Positions 35,453 to 49,100 of a DNA stretch of 64,000 bases are shown piece after piece. A program made the position numbers and the translations under genes. The notes beneath the pieces were generated by a model. It was not told where the DNA came from. It saw only the letters and a list, made by a program, of their open reading frames with translations, and ran no database searches. Source of the stretch: Enoplolaimus lenunculus (lineage: Eukaryota > Nematoda > Enoplea > Enoplida > Thoracostomopsidae); NCBI GenBank assembly GCA_030248215.1, contig JASANG010002802.1:62001-126000 (forward strand). Direction: 5' to 3'. Positions within the stretch are counted from its first letter, which is position 1. Every line of letters starts with the position of its first letter.

Positions 35453-35670
35453 CACTGCAAAAAATGGTGAGTCAAATTGACTGTCTCGGAAATAGGCTTT
35501 TCCTGACTACACAAACTGAGTCAAATTTGACTCCGACAGAGTCAAATTGGACTCACTGAGCGATTCAGTTAATCGAATTTGACTCTGGCGGAGTCAAATT
35601 TGACTCAGTTTGTGTAGTCAGGAAAAGCCTATTTCCGAGAGAGTCAATTTGACTCCCCATTTTTACAGTG
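35453..35670. mobile_element. Palindromic MITE, CACTGCAAAAAATGGTGAGT ends, promoter-side copy
   Basis: A 218-base near-complete palindrome, flanked by TA on both sides, closely related to 32058-32276. It sits 143 bases upstream of the start codon of the CCDC92-like gene, so in or near its promoter. Confidence 0.85.
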
Positions 35671-35885
35671 TATTAATAAATCCCCACATCCTTCCATCCA
35701 CAATAACTCAAAAAAACCTAAAAACTGATATGCTGGGAAACTAAACTAGAACATTTCTCTCTATCTGGTGCCGTAGTTTACAAATAAACACGTATGTCGT
35801 GTGTATTTGTGTATGACAAACATTATATATATACACCGAGGTGGTAGAAAGAACCTGGGAAACGGGTTACTTTAATAGACGTTTC

Positions 35886-36035
35886 CGCCAATGTGAAGAA
35901 CGGGGCCGTAACAGTGGTATAAGTATATTTCTAAGCCTGAACCTATAAGCCTAAGCAAAAAAACTAGCGTAAAGCTTAGCTTAAGCTTTTGTAGTCTCGC
36001 GGAAAAACGGCCAACCCCTGATCTATACATGGGCC
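35886..36035 (+). mobile_element. GCCTAA-core MITE
   Basis: It starts CCGCCAATGTGAAGAACGGG, continues with GCCGTAACAGTGG and AAGCCTAAGC, and ends GATCTATACATGGGCC; the ends are inverse variants of GCCCAATGTA. It resembles 48998-49201 and 58905-59051. Confidence 0.6.
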
Positions 36036-38287
36036 AAAGTTTCGAACTGGGTTTCTTATGTTATCAACTTAAAATTTCCTAAAACCTGATCGAAAACTGC
36101 GATATGGTGTGGAGAGGTGACCCTTAAACCCACATGGCTGCGCCTTTAACTGTGCAAGACAAAGAAACCATGATTAGGTAGGATATTGTTCTAGTCTAAA
36201 TAGCTCCTTAAAGAACTAGCGAGTAGTTTAAAAGCACCACAGACTTTAGAACGAAACATTTGTAAATATGTTGCCAGCTCACAACATGCAACGGTTGGGC
36301 AAGACTGTGACTAAAGGTTTTCCTCCTCTGGACGAATCAAAGTCCCAAGAGACAATATTTATTTTGTTGTTTTAACTCCAACAAAAAACTTCCGTGCCGG
36401 GAAAGCCGACAGTGAAAACAGATGAAGAATAAAGAAAACTTCCGGGAGACGCCAGCAAAAGACCAGACACAATTTTAGTATTGAATTTCGAATAATTTTA
36501 GACTACCTAAGCCCATGCCATCAGCTTAAAGATACCCACGTTCACTTCGTTATACACCAGTAGTACGAAGGCGAGCGAAACGCCAGACGTATTTTTTATA
36601 TTTGAACTTGTTAAAAAAGGCCATCTTGGCATTCAGAAGTGATGCTAAAGATGATTTTGTCTTCTAGCGACGTGCGCTTTGTTTGTGGGGGGCTGAGCAC
36701 GTACCTGAGAATGCAGAAAAACAAATGGGGCAGACACTTTTCTACGGGACTGAGATCCTTCTGGCACCGCTCTGGATACGGGCACAGATATTTTCAATAT
36801 ATACTTAGCAAAGAAAGCATTTTAAGTATTATTACAGGTAAACTGAATTATTTTTTAAGAAGCTTTGACCAGTACCAAGGCTCGCTACGCTTCGCGATTC
36901 TCCTTTCAAGGTTTCGATTACCGAAGCGCGCTATACGGTGAATTGAGGCCATGCACAAGTGATCAACCCAGGCATCTTATAGTTCGCCGAAACACCATGT
37001 CGACTGTCTACAGAGACCAAATGATTACTTTCAGTCAAAAAATTTGCGTTGTGCTACAAATTCGATGTTATTAAAGCCTCTGAAAATTCTGAAATGACCA
37101 GTATTTGGTTGGATTTGTTAGTCAGATAATCGCAGTGCTGCTTCCTAAAGGGTCGTACCCACCCTAGTGGGCAGGGGTTGCTAACATCGGTGCTTGCTCT
37201 AATCTTAATTTTTCATGATGTATTCATTGAAAATTTGTTTAACGTTTTTGATTTTGGGAAACCCACGGACATTGCAAGGCCCACTCACACACTTGGCACG
37301 CCGCTGAAAGCGATGCTCACCGTTTTATGACGCAGCCTCTGTTATTTTAAGTACCGAAAATGTGACAGCCAAAATAATACGTTGATAAACATGCGCCTAG
37401 TCCAAAATTTTCAAATTGTCTCTGATATATGTCGCGCTGGCTGCTAAAATAATTACACGGGAAATGGAAGTATTTCAATCGGCTTACTACCATCGATGCT
37501 TAAACTTGACTAACGGGCAAACATTTTCTAAGACACCTGAGCTCTCCTGGTCCCTTTTTGGCTATGGCCCTGGCTGCAGGCCGGAATCTGAGACAACATT
37601 GGTGCACGGGTCTCTTACATTAATAATCATGAATCATTTATTTACATGTGTCAGGAACAAAATGGTTCTCTAAATATGATCTAAAAGCGCACAAACTCGC
37701 TGCAGGCACCCTTTAAAAGCTCAATAGAACGTAACATAGAGATAAACATAAACAGATGGCGCTGAGTCGTATCAATCATTGTAACACTTTGTCTAAAAGG
37801 GGTATTATGCGAGAGGCTTATAGAAGAGGCGTAGCGAGGATTTTATCTAGGAACGGCTTGTTTTACAACGTTGCTTGAGACCAAAAGTAGCGAACAGCAA
37901 AGTTATTTTAACATCTACAGTTTGTCCATCTCTTATTGATATATCCTGATCACCCGTAGTAAACAAATCGGGCTTGTAGTGCTTGGGTCACCATACTAAA
38001 TACTAGGATTACTAGGTTCGAAGTTTAGATTATACACAAATGTGAGGTTGATGTGATAAAGTTAACGGTGTATATGGCAACGCTTATACACATTTACGGT
38101 AAATATATCCTATTCTCCCCCATTGTATATACGTTCCTTGTTTGTAATGTTAAATATAGTTAATTTTAGAATTATTACATTATACGCTAGATTTTAAAGC
38201 AAACGTGTAGGTGGCTGTTCTAAAGTTAATTGTTTAATTCATATGTCAATGCTAATTCATTGCTTTGAAATTTAACTGGATTAAGAA

Positions 38288-38471
38288 TCAATGTTACTTT
38301 TAGGGGCGCAACAATAGTATAAACATTTTTCTAAGCCTAAGCTAAAGAAAATCCGTAAGCTACAGCATAAGGCTAAGCCTGTAAAAGTAAGCCTAAACAT
38401 AAAGCTAAGCATTAAAATAATCTAAAAGTTAAGCTTACTCTGTAATAGTTCAGCTCAAACTAATATGGGTC
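38288..38471 (+). mobile_element. GCCTAA-core MITE, diverged
   Basis: The left end CAATGTTACTTTTAGGGGCG and several AAGCCTAAGC units are clear. The right end is decayed to AATATGGGTC. Confidence 0.55.
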
Positions 38472-39839
38472 TGAATAGCTATAAAACGAATTTTGCGCCG
38501 AAAGCGAGATTTATTATTAATGCTGTCAAAAGAAGGCTGTGTTACAGTTGATTTAGTGAGGGGATCCTAGTGTACTTCGGTATATGTGCACATGAATACT
38601 TATGGAATTTTTTCTTTACATACATTTTACAATGTATATACATATACCGACCAGCAATAATAAAATTAAATAGGGGATATACGTCAAGATTTGTTCAATT
38701 TGAAATGGAACACGGTATAAGGAATAGCACTTCACAGTTTTACAAAACCGCAGCAAACATAGATATGCCTACCGCAAAAATTTCGGTCGCATCTGTTCTA
38801 TGTTCCGCGTTTCGAACGTAGACTACACTTTAAACACAAAATAAGAGTATAAAATTAAATTAAAATCAGCAACAATAATGAAGTATACAACGGAGAAATA
38901 TAGGGGAATATTCCGCCTCGAAATTTCTGGAAAGACAAAAAAGTACTTATTTTTAAAAGAATACGAAAAACATTTCGAATCCAAAACGTTCAAAATATTT
39001 AACCCCTACTGATAACTGAAACCCTGACCCCCTAAATAACAAACAGGAGAGGCGACATTTAAACAAAGTGAAATTTTAACTCAAAAGGGTACCATTTTAA
39101 ATTTCGCTTTTGCATAAATATTGTCATAGTGCACTACAGACGTACAGTGAAACGTACAAAAATGAGTCCAATTTTATTTTTGTGAGCGACGCATAACTGA
39201 GCAACACGGAGACAGACAAGGTGGAATAAGGGTGATAACATCCCGAAATTTTTGGAGAGACGATATGTACTTTTACAGGCTGTAGAGTAACTTGCCAGAT
39301 CGAGATCAAAATATATTTTATCGCTTTAGCCCCTGAAATAAAGTACATGGTTGCTCAAAAACGACAACACCACCACCACCAACAACAACCTATTCGTGGT
39401 TGAAAGTGTGCTGAGGAGATAGACACACAATGTCACACCGTACACAAACATGTACATTTTTTAGAAAAAATCGCGTGAATTGTCATCTATTTGGAAAAAA
39501 ATTTATTCAACACCACGTATATATTGAACAAATATTAAATATAGGAGTTTCACGTATCTGGCATGTTTGTGACAAAATAATAGGATATTTAGTGTATTTA
39601 TAAAAATTAAATAGTTGTTTTTTGCTAAATTTTGTCCCATATCGAATACTGTGCCCATATTAGCGGCTTCCTGGAGGACTGGGCGGACTTAAAGATTGCG
39701 AGTCTTAGCAATATGAATGTTAAATGCAGACACTGACAAATCTGAATAATTATAAGTACATTAAATTCAATTAACATATGTTATAGATATAAATACATGT
39801 ATTGAAAAGATTTTCTGTTTTTGAACCTTGTCCACTCTC

Positions 39840-40090
39840 CAACGATTAAGCTTAAAGTTTAAGTTAAACTATTAACGCTAAGGTTTCAAGGCTACAGCAT
39901 AGGCCAACTTTTTCTTAAGCCTAAGCATATTAATCCTCAACGTAAATGTTGGGAAAAGCGTACAAGAGCTATTCTGCGGTATATAAAGCTAATATGGTAA
40001 ACTGTGGGTCTTCTGGCAAACATCCCCCAAATTTGAGGTTAATTCTTTAGGTTTAGCAAAAGCTTTAGGCAAGGCATTGGTATACATCCT
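39840..40090. repeat. Degenerate TTAGGC-like block
   Basis: Words such as TTCTTAAGCCTAAGC, GTACAAGAGC, TATTCTGCGGTA and GCAAAAGCTTTAGGC occur in the same order as in the block at 16300-16520, so these are copies of one dispersed family. Confidence 0.5.
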
Positions 40091-40102
40091 AATCAAGGTG
40101 CA

Positions 40103-40480
40103 ATCAGGTATCCGTTTTCGTTTCGTTTCCGGTAAATATCGGTGTCCGTTTCCGTTTAAGTTTCTGTTATGGAAGTAACGGAAATTCTGTTATTTTTTAT
40201 GTTCAAAATTAGTTATAAATCATTTATATATCTCGCAATATTTCATTGCAGATATGCTGCAATTGCGAAATAAAAATTATGAAATTCGCCGAAAGTCTTA
40301 AAAATTGCGATACACCGCCATATTTTCTTCGAGATTTTGAAAAACCGGTGAATATATGCACGTCTCGATTGTATTGGCACAAAAATAAATCATTTTTGAA
40401 ACATTTATACTTTAATATCCGTTTTCTGTTCCCGTTAATTTCAGAACGTTTCGTTATTTTAACTATCCGTTTACACCCTG
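40103..40480. mobile_element. hAT-like MITE (TATCCGTTTTCGTTT ... CCGTTTACACCCTG)
   Basis: The ends are inverse variants of the CAGGGTGTAAACGGATA family seen at 6748 and 22189. The interior shares CGGTGTCCGTTTCCGTT and an AT-rich core with them. No target duplication is clear. Confidence 0.5.
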
Positions 40481-40789
40481 ATCCTGATCTGATATTCTCC
40501 CGCGCAGCGGCTTTCCGCTCTCAAGACAAGTGTCATTAAAATTACGTGTAATTTTTTGCACTGATGGACTAACGTAGGCAAACTTTTGCAAGAATTTTTC
40601 TATTGTTTCAATTTAGTATGACATGTTTTGATCGATATCAGTTTCCTGTTCCGTTTTATACATCCTCGTTTACCCTGCAGTTCCGTTTAAGGGACAGTGG
40701 GTAAAATATTACTCTCATCAATAGCTCAAAAACTTGAATGCTAAAAGTCGTATTTTTGTTTTATATAGCAAAAAATCATCCTCAATTAG

Positions 40790-40995
40790 CACCCAGCAGG
40801 ATGTAACCGGAGGTGAAAAACGCCGAAGCCGAAGGTCTACAAAGTTTGCCGGAGTTGTGCTCTGGTACCCAGAAATGCAAATTGGTGGGCGCTGGCACCG
40901 AAGATCGACTGAATTACTGGCTCTTGAAATGTGATTGGCAAATTATGAAGGATTATTTAATAACGCCGTTTGTCCTCTTGATAAAAAGTAGTTGA
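40790..40995 (+). other. Exon-like block of unknown identity
   Basis: GC content rises compared with the flanks and two overlapping frames stay open for 60-66 codons. One includes EAEGLQSLPELCSG, KCKLVGAGTEDRLNYWL and LKCDWQIMKDYLITPF before a TGA. A TTTTATATAG acceptor lies just before it at about 40772. I do not recognise a family. It may be a terminal exon of an undetected plus-strand gene or a relic. Confidence 0.25.
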
Positions 40996-41703
40996 ATTGA
41001 AGAGACAGACGGATGCGGTCATCTGATCTGCCCTCTTTTCGCACTCCCAGTGTTTATACACAAATTCCACGCTGCGTTCGCAAGTTTTACTGAGCATAAT
41101 TGCAGACTTCAGAAACAAAAAACACAGTCGAATAAAAATTTATATATTGAAGCAAACAATTACGATAAAAAGTGCAGTTAAACATAACTTTTATTTAAGC
41201 AAAAACTGAAATTTTATTTGCAATATTTACAGTAAACGTAAACGATGCGGTAAAAATAATATGATGCTATTGCGAAATTAAAAAAACAGACCAACTACAA
41301 TCATTTTAAAATTTAAAGTCGTTTAAAAATTGTTAATTTCAACAAACAAATGTCGGCAATCTGTACTAAGACATAATTGTGTGCCACCCACAATAATGTG
41401 CGTGCAGAGTGTGGAAACAAAACTTTAGTATTTAGGGAACACTTTTAGGGTCAAAAGTGTAACCGTTTCAGAAAAGCGTTTGTCCAGCTATAGAGGAACT
41501 GAACTTGAAAACTACTTTAACTAAATTCTACTTCCCTCTTGTGTGAAAATAAGATAACTATTCAAACCGTAAAAGAAATATAAACACCAAGTACATATGA
41601 TTTTACAGTCACCAAAATAAATTTCAGAATGAGCTGTTAAGTAGCATCCACAAGCAACGTGCATTAAGCTTTCAAAAATGTTTTGCCACGTTATTAGGTT
41701 TTT

Positions 41704-41899
41704 GGCCAATGGTACTTTAAGGGGCGTAACAGTAGATTAAGCATATTCCAAAGCCTAAGCCTAAGCCTAAGCGTTGCAAAAATGTGTTCCTGAGCCTAAG
41801 CCTAAGCCTAAGTCCAAGCAAAATATATAATCTAGAATCTAAACCTACTCTTCTATAGACCTACCAGAAACCTGGACGCCCCTTAAAATAACATGGGTC
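41704..41899 (+). mobile_element. GCCTAA-core MITE, best-preserved type copy 1
   Basis: The left end GGCCAATGGTACTTTAAGGG and the right end CCCCTTAAAATAACATGGGT are inverted repeats of about 20 bases. Two clusters of three GCCTAAG units lie near the left side, separated by CGTTGCAAAAATGTG. It aligns along its whole length with 62298-62490. Confidence 0.75.
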
Positions 41900-42881
41900 A
41901 GCTTTTTTATGTCGGTTACGTTTATTAGCGCGCCGGCTGGTTTTCCTCAAACACCCCATAAAAATACCAAGTTGCGTGCTAGCAAGAAAACATGAACATG
42001 CAGTGAAGTATAAAAAAAACAGTGCTCTGCATTGAGTCCAACCAAGAAGTATTGAACTACCAAAACGATGCCCTTTTTACACCCTGCACAAAGCTTATTG
42101 TGGACGGCACATTATCTTAAATATCAGAAACTGTTTCGCAAAAGCACGGTAATTTGTTCTGTCAGTGAAAAATTAAGCCAATATTAACACCTCCGGATTC
42201 AAATCGAAATTTAAAAAATATGCTGTTCTTAACTAATGGTTGACATAAAAATTAACCAGATCCAAACATTAATCTATAAAAAGCATAACCGGATCAAATT
42301 AGTGAGTATTTAATATACTGTTTCATATAGAGAACCGAGCGGAAATATGCAGCTTACATACCGTCTGTAGCAGAACCAAAACTTCTAACGCGTCTCGAGC
42401 AGTATATGCACAAAAAAGTATGTCTGAATTTATTCAGAAAAGTGTTTTCTGCGGCAAATCTCAAACGTTTTGCTGATATTTAAGACAATTTTTCTAAAAA
42501 TAACGGGAAAACGTTTATTTTCAGACTTTATTTGAAAACGTTTTTTGAAAACATTTCTATTATAACAGAAATACTTTTCAAGTGCACCTTGCTAATCATA
42601 TTTCTCAAATTTCTCAAATGTAAGAAATTTTTTCTTAAATATCAGAAATATTATTTTGAGTGTGTAGGGCAAAACACTCGCGAGCGAAGAAGTAGAAGCA
42701 AGACTCGACTTTCATGTCATAAAATTAAAAATTTGTATTTTAGTGGCCTTAAAATTTTTCACTAAAATATTTTGCCGAGGTGCGCGTAATATACAGGAAA
42801 ACAAGCATCGTGAGCGAACCGAGCGAGAAGGTAATCGCAATTTTCGTGGAACCAACTATGAAAATTTGTAAGATAGCAACC

Positions 42882-42887
42882 TTTATT
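42882..42887 (-). terminator. Possible AATAAA for the dynein-2 transcript
   Basis: A minus-strand AATAAA lies about 290 bases after the dynein stop codon; nearer canonical hexamers were not seen. Confidence 0.3.
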
Positions 42888-43178
42888 TTTTGATGGCGAC
42901 GCTTGCTGTATCTGATTGATGCACCATTTGCCGCAGATATACGACGCGTTTAGTTCCGAACCAAACTTCGGATTAATTCTATTTTTCATATATCAATAAA
43001 ACTACAAATCCTGTTGACAAATTTCTGCCGGACTCAAACCCACAAGTTTGTTGTCACCTTAACCGGCATATACACCTCTTTAAATACATGACAGCTCTGT
43101 AATATGTACAGTATGCTTCGGTCAATATCATAACGATAAAAAAAGTTATAAAATTAATTATTGTTCGCACTTCAAACA

Positions 43179-46100
43179 TCAAAGTAATTCTTTCAAAAAC
43201 AACGCTGCACCGCTCAATATCCATTGGTCAGGAGGTTTTGCACCAACACAAGGAACGCGGACACTGACAACCAGCGTTTGACGCTTTTGATTAGTGTACA
43301 ATGGCAACAAAACGGATTTCGATCCATCGTAGGGTTCTTGCGAATTCTGAAATTAATACTCATAAACTGTTGCTCCCAGAGGGCATATGTATTGGCAGGG
43401 ATAAAAAGGTATATCTCATGTAAATTTCTGAAGAAAGAAAAACATTCTTTTATCAATATAAAAAAGAATAAGTTCTACTCCAAGTGTAGATTTCACCCCA
43501 ATAGATAGTTTCAACCCAACGGTTAGTTTCACCAAAGCGGTTGGTTTCGTTCACCCCAGAGGCTGGTTTCACTCACAGTTGACATGTTTAACAAGATTAC
43601 AGCCAAATAGTACAAATAAATGTAAGATATAAGGGATATATTCACATGAATTTTTTTCAAATTGTAATGAATAGTTTGAAACGGGATTCGCATGCAGTGT
43701 CGTAATTTGTACGAAAGCTGTAATTTTGCCTGTCCGCTGTTTAGTAAAGCTTTATTACGTACAGCGTCACATGAGCCATAGCGAATTTAGGGGTAAACTT
43801 ACATCGACTTCCGTGGAGATCTGAATTCATTTCCGATCGGTCCCGATTCAGATTCGCCGGAACCGACGGTGTCGTATTCCGAAACATAGGCTATTAATGT
43901 ATCCTACATCACAAGTAGCAACAAATAAATAAAAAACCTAAACCAAAATACAATCCTAAACAAAACTGTTACGGTTCGTATTACTTTCAGATAGACCCGT
44001 CTTCTAGCGGAACCACAATACAATATGCTTACAATCTATAGATTAATATTTTTCCATAGGTTTAGGTGTAGGCTTAGTTATGAACTTGACTGAATTCAAA
44101 AAGGTGTGGCTCTTGTAAACTTTTCTCAACATTTAAAGTTATGGCTCAATCTCGGGTAATGGTTTAGGCAAAGGAATATGTTCCTCTCAAAGTCGTATTT
44201 TCCACTCCTGTAATAAAATGAGGATCTTGTACACTTTTTGCCTCACATTTACAGTTAAGGCTCAAGCTTAGATAAAGGTCTGGGCAAACGTCAGACCTTA
44301 GAATATGCTTATTCTGCGGTTACGTTCATAAACGCAACATTGATCGAACGCTACTTTGAATCTTACGCTATCAATCCATGCGAAACTCATCGTGGGAAAA
44401 TTTGAAATTGTCGGTGAATTTGCAGTGCACTCGCGCAATGCAGTGCCATCAAACAGTGCCCCTTCGAGTAAAATTCCATTTACTTTGACGGCCAAACGCG
44501 CCCCAGACACCACCGGCGACGTCCCCCAAGAGCAAACAAACTTCAAATTATCAATGCTTGTTTTTTGCGATCTGAAAAATAGTCAATCATAAAGCCTACG
44601 GCCGTTTCAAGACCTTTTACAATTTGGAGCTCAAATTAGTTTCAACCAAAATTAAGCATGCTACTATAAGAGAACAATTATGAATGAAAAAATTAAATGC
44701 TTGAGCAATTATTGACTTGAGAAAATGAGACGAACAATCATCATAAACCCATTTCTGAACTCGCCGTTGACACTTGTAACCGTAAAAATACTTAAATTTT
44801 AAGCAAAAATAAGAAAGTAATGGTTGTAGACTACAGATGGTTTTCGATAGTTGGCTATGTATTTTTTTACTACAGACAGAATTCCCACAAGACGTGACAG
44901 CGAGCTCATGGTCAAATATTTGCTTGCATAGCTGAGTGGTGACCGAAAGTGACTTAGTCTTGAGTGGTCGAGGTTCGAAAGAATATATTTATGTGAGAAT
45001 GGGTTAATCACAAGCTGATCAACGAACTATTCACATACAGCAGTTTGCTTGACGAAACTAACCTTGCTGTTTGTTGTCGTGCGGCGTTAATAAACGTTTT
45101 CGCATGAAATAATTCCGATAAATCAAGCGTTTCCGACAACAAAGAACCATTTTCGGCTTTTTGATACCATTTTTGAATTGCGAACGCTCGTTGAACTACC
45201 GCTTCCATGTACAGCATTGGATTTATTGGTCCGGACCATTTCGCTAGCCATTCGTTAGGAGTCTGAAAGATGAATTTCAATCACGCTAACAAGTTATTTT
45301 TTACTGCAGAGTATACAGTGGTTTTGAATATATCTGGAATCGAATCAAATAAATTACAGTGATTGTGCTAAACACTATAAAAGATTTGGTAAAATATGAC
45401 CGCTTGCGAGGCTTAGACGCAGCCATATGCGTATGGTTGCGCATAGGCTTAAACGACTCCCAAGGTTTCGGCATAGGACAATATAAAAAAGGTAGCGCCA
45501 AGAATCTCAATTTGCCAAAAAGTGAGTGAAAAAGGAAGAGCGTGAAATCCGAAACTTCTTTGACCTGTTTAGTTTCACAGGATACCTCTGGTTGAAGGTT
45601 TAAATTACAAAAGGCAAAATAACTGCAATTTGTTCAGTGTCGACGCTAGTACTTGATAGAGGGTCTTGGCTTCTTAGGGAGCCTCACTCCGAGCAATTCA
45701 GTAAATGTTTTGGTTCCACTTGCAGAAAATTAGTCTAAATTCTGACGATTCCAGAACCTCCAGACGTCCTAAATCATCGAATCGGTAGTAGTACGCAAAA
45801 TTGGGATTTTTCTCATCTGAATAGGGCGTCTGCGAACGACATTTAGGCCGCAATGAACCACAAGATGATACTTTAGATCACATAGAACCTTACTGACTCA
45901 TTTGAGGGCCTTATTAAATTTTATGATGCTCGCGTTTTTTCAGTGCTCGTATTGCCGAGAGGAGTAGCTTCAAATTGGTATATATATTAGTCTACATAAA
46001 ATTTTCGTAATACATATCAATTTCGAAAAAAATCATTTTGCAATCGATAAAAATATATAATTTTAAAATAAAGTGCAGAACGATCTTAAAACGTAGCCAA

Positions 46101-49100
46101 AATGACATACTTACAAATATACACACAAATACAAATATGATTTCGCCAGCAAATCCATAGGCCCGCAATATATTTAAATACGCTGCAGCTACTATCATTT
46201 GAAATTGTCACTATTGTAAGTGTTACTATTGGCCTGGTTTTAGTATAAAACCCTCCTATATATCATTCTTATTTTTTGAATACATGTCGGCTGGAATTGT
46301 TTCATTTGGCAACAAAAATCACTAAAATTCAAAAAGATCTTAAAAGTTTTTGCCAGAACAAGCTGATTAGCTCGTGTGTTCTGCTTTGGCAAACCAAAAC
46401 CAGAATTGATGTCAAGTGTTGCCACTTACATCTTGATTCAACAAACTGACACCAACGTTTCTAGCTTGTGTGCTTAATTGTTGGGCGCCTTGAAGTGATT
46501 TCGATAGCGCAGCAAGTGAACTGTGAATGAATTGCACAAATTGTACTGCGTTGTAGCGTTCTAACTGAACAAATGCTAAAATTATGTCTTCTTGTTTTTC
46601 GGCAACTTTCGGCGCTGGAATGCTCATATTGTGTAGCTTGGATCCCTGAAATAGTTTTTTGTAAAATTAGGACTGATTACTTTGAGTTACATTGCTAAAT
46701 CCAAGTTGTAAGCGTTATGTTACAGAGACAATATTGGCAATACAAAGGGTGCGTCTCTCATGCGAACATCTTCATCTTCCGTGGCCGAAAAATTTATCAA
46801 CAGCATTGCAAAAATTCTACGTTACGAAAATGTTTCTTTTCGGATACTAATCCGAATAATTTACATACCGCATAACTGGAATATATCTAGTTTTGATACA
46901 TATTAGTGTAGTTTCGATGTTCGAATATCACTTTTCGAATAACTATTCAGATGTTTTTCATAGCCGCATATCTGGTGCTCATTTATATTCTAAACTCACT
47001 TGTAATAGCTTTTTCCATTTTTGCAAAACAGGAGCCAAAGATTGCGACCAATGGGTGCGATCAAAGTTGATGTCGGGAGGTGCTCCGGTGGTTGATAAGT
47101 GTCCCCCAGAAATTGACTCAACTGGACGAGATAAATGCATCAACTGCGCTTGAACTCGAGCACTTTCAGTTCGTTCCCACGATGCTGATATATTTGCAGG
47201 TAAACCAAAGTGTTTTGGGTTGTCATCATCAGGAAACGCACGTATCAAATCAATAAAATCCTAAATTCAAATTATTTGAGCTGAAATTTAGAGCACAATT
47301 TTAAATCAAAAATTAAAAATCGGTTCTTCTACCTGGTTCTTGCTTTTAGCAGTACTACAAAGCTATATACTCAGTTTTCTATGGTCCAGAGATTTCTGGC
47401 TGTGTGACGGAGTGTTCTTAGAGCGGAGTTTAAAAAAGATATTGAACAGCTAGGTGCTCCAATGTAGTTTCGGAAAAGCGGAGCGAGCGTACTGGATAGC
47501 CAAGGTCTTTACTTACTTTGTATCTAGCCGACGAGCTAAATTTAAGCTCTGTCGCGAGTTCACGTTTTGGTGCATTGCCGCTCACTGAAATAACATCCGA
47601 GTTGAAATATTCGTTCAAATACACTGAAAGCAGTCTTCCGTCAAAAACATTATCAATTCGACCACCGTAAATTGCGTCATTTAAAAGTCCAGTGATTACA
47701 TCCCAGATTGAACTGGAGCTCGCATCTGAAACTCGGATACTAAGCCATTGAGCCGTAATCTCATGGTCACAACTACATGGGCCAGGTACGGTGCCCTCAC
47801 CAAAGAACATCTTTGTCCCTTGGACGAAAAATCAGCAATTTTTATCTGCTTGTAACCGCCTGATAACAACTCTTGGCCTGTTACTTTTTAGCCGATGTGT
47901 ATGAACCCATGCGTTTATTATTAAGCAACGAGAAAGAAAGCGATACTCTGATGGCTGCTTTTAAAATGAAAAGTTGTGGGTTAGTTTTTTGAATTACTAA
48001 AAACAGTTTGATCTAACCAGTTTTTGCTCAATTAATGCTTTAGATTTTTCTGCCTTTTATACTAATACCTTTTCGAAAAACATTATCAATGACGTGTTGC
48101 GCAGCGCGAAGATCAGCGAATCCGAACTCGTACATTTCACACCAGCCCTGAAATGGACAACTTAAAACAATCATAAATTTTTATAACAATCAAAATTCCT
48201 GAGCAAAATATGTCGCAAAAGTTACTTTTTTATAATTTAGTTCTTGTTCCTCATAGAACTCTAAGAAAATTTATTCTATGCTCGAAAAAAAATTTAAAGT
48301 TATATCTTCTTGAAACGAAATCTTGGCTACATAGATGAAGAAAACTATTGCGTTACTTTTTGAACACGAAACCGGTCACCATATCTTCGCTTCAATTGTT
48401 GCAATGCATTTTCTCAACACTCACCCAGGTGCGCAGCCAAGGAAAGGGTCTCGGGGTTTAGGCACTTCCCAACTTTAGAAACCTAAAAGTCGTGGTTGCT
48501 CCCGCCTGCACTCGACGCTTCCTGTTACTTTGATGGGCGTACCGTTTTCCCGCGGGACTACAATAAAATAGCTTAAACGATAGACTAATTTATGCTTAGG
48601 CAATCGACTAAATCCAATGGCATAGTTATAGGTTTATTATTATGCTGAAGCTTAGGCTTCGGCTTAGAAATACCTTATACGACTGTTACACCCTTCAACG
48701 TAACATTGGTCTACCCACTTGTGGAATGTAGGTTCTTCGTTCTTGCACCAACGCGTGAAACCATGCGAGCACCATAAACGTTTGTGATCGCACTTTGCTG
48801 CCGCTGTCAAAATATTCAGCGTTCCAACTTGAGAACGTTCTCAATAAGTTGCGTTTGATGCCTGGCGGTGCCTGAAAAACATGCAAAATATAAACTGAAT
48901 TTGTGAAAAAACAAAGTCGCATAATGAATACAACTTGAACACAAGTCTTCAAATAAGAATAAAAATGATTAAAGTTATTTGGTGGTTGTAAGTGGCAGGC
49001 GCAATGTATAGAACAGGGCTGCAACAGTAGTTTAAACATATTCCTAAGCCTAAGCATAGCCAAAGCCTATGCATAAGCGTAAGAATGTGCTTATACCTAA

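Larger units (their letters stand above)
35671..43178. other. 7.5-kb spacer between the CCDC92-like gene and the dynein-2 3' end
   Basis: No gene is supported with confidence. The spacer holds GCCTAA-core MITEs (35886-36035, 38288-38471, 41704-41899), a TTAGGC-like block (39840-40090), a hAT-like MITE (40103-40480), an ACC-rich run near 39365 and one exon-like block (40790-40995). A minus-strand AATAAA at 42882-42887 could end the dynein transcript. Confidence 0.5.
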
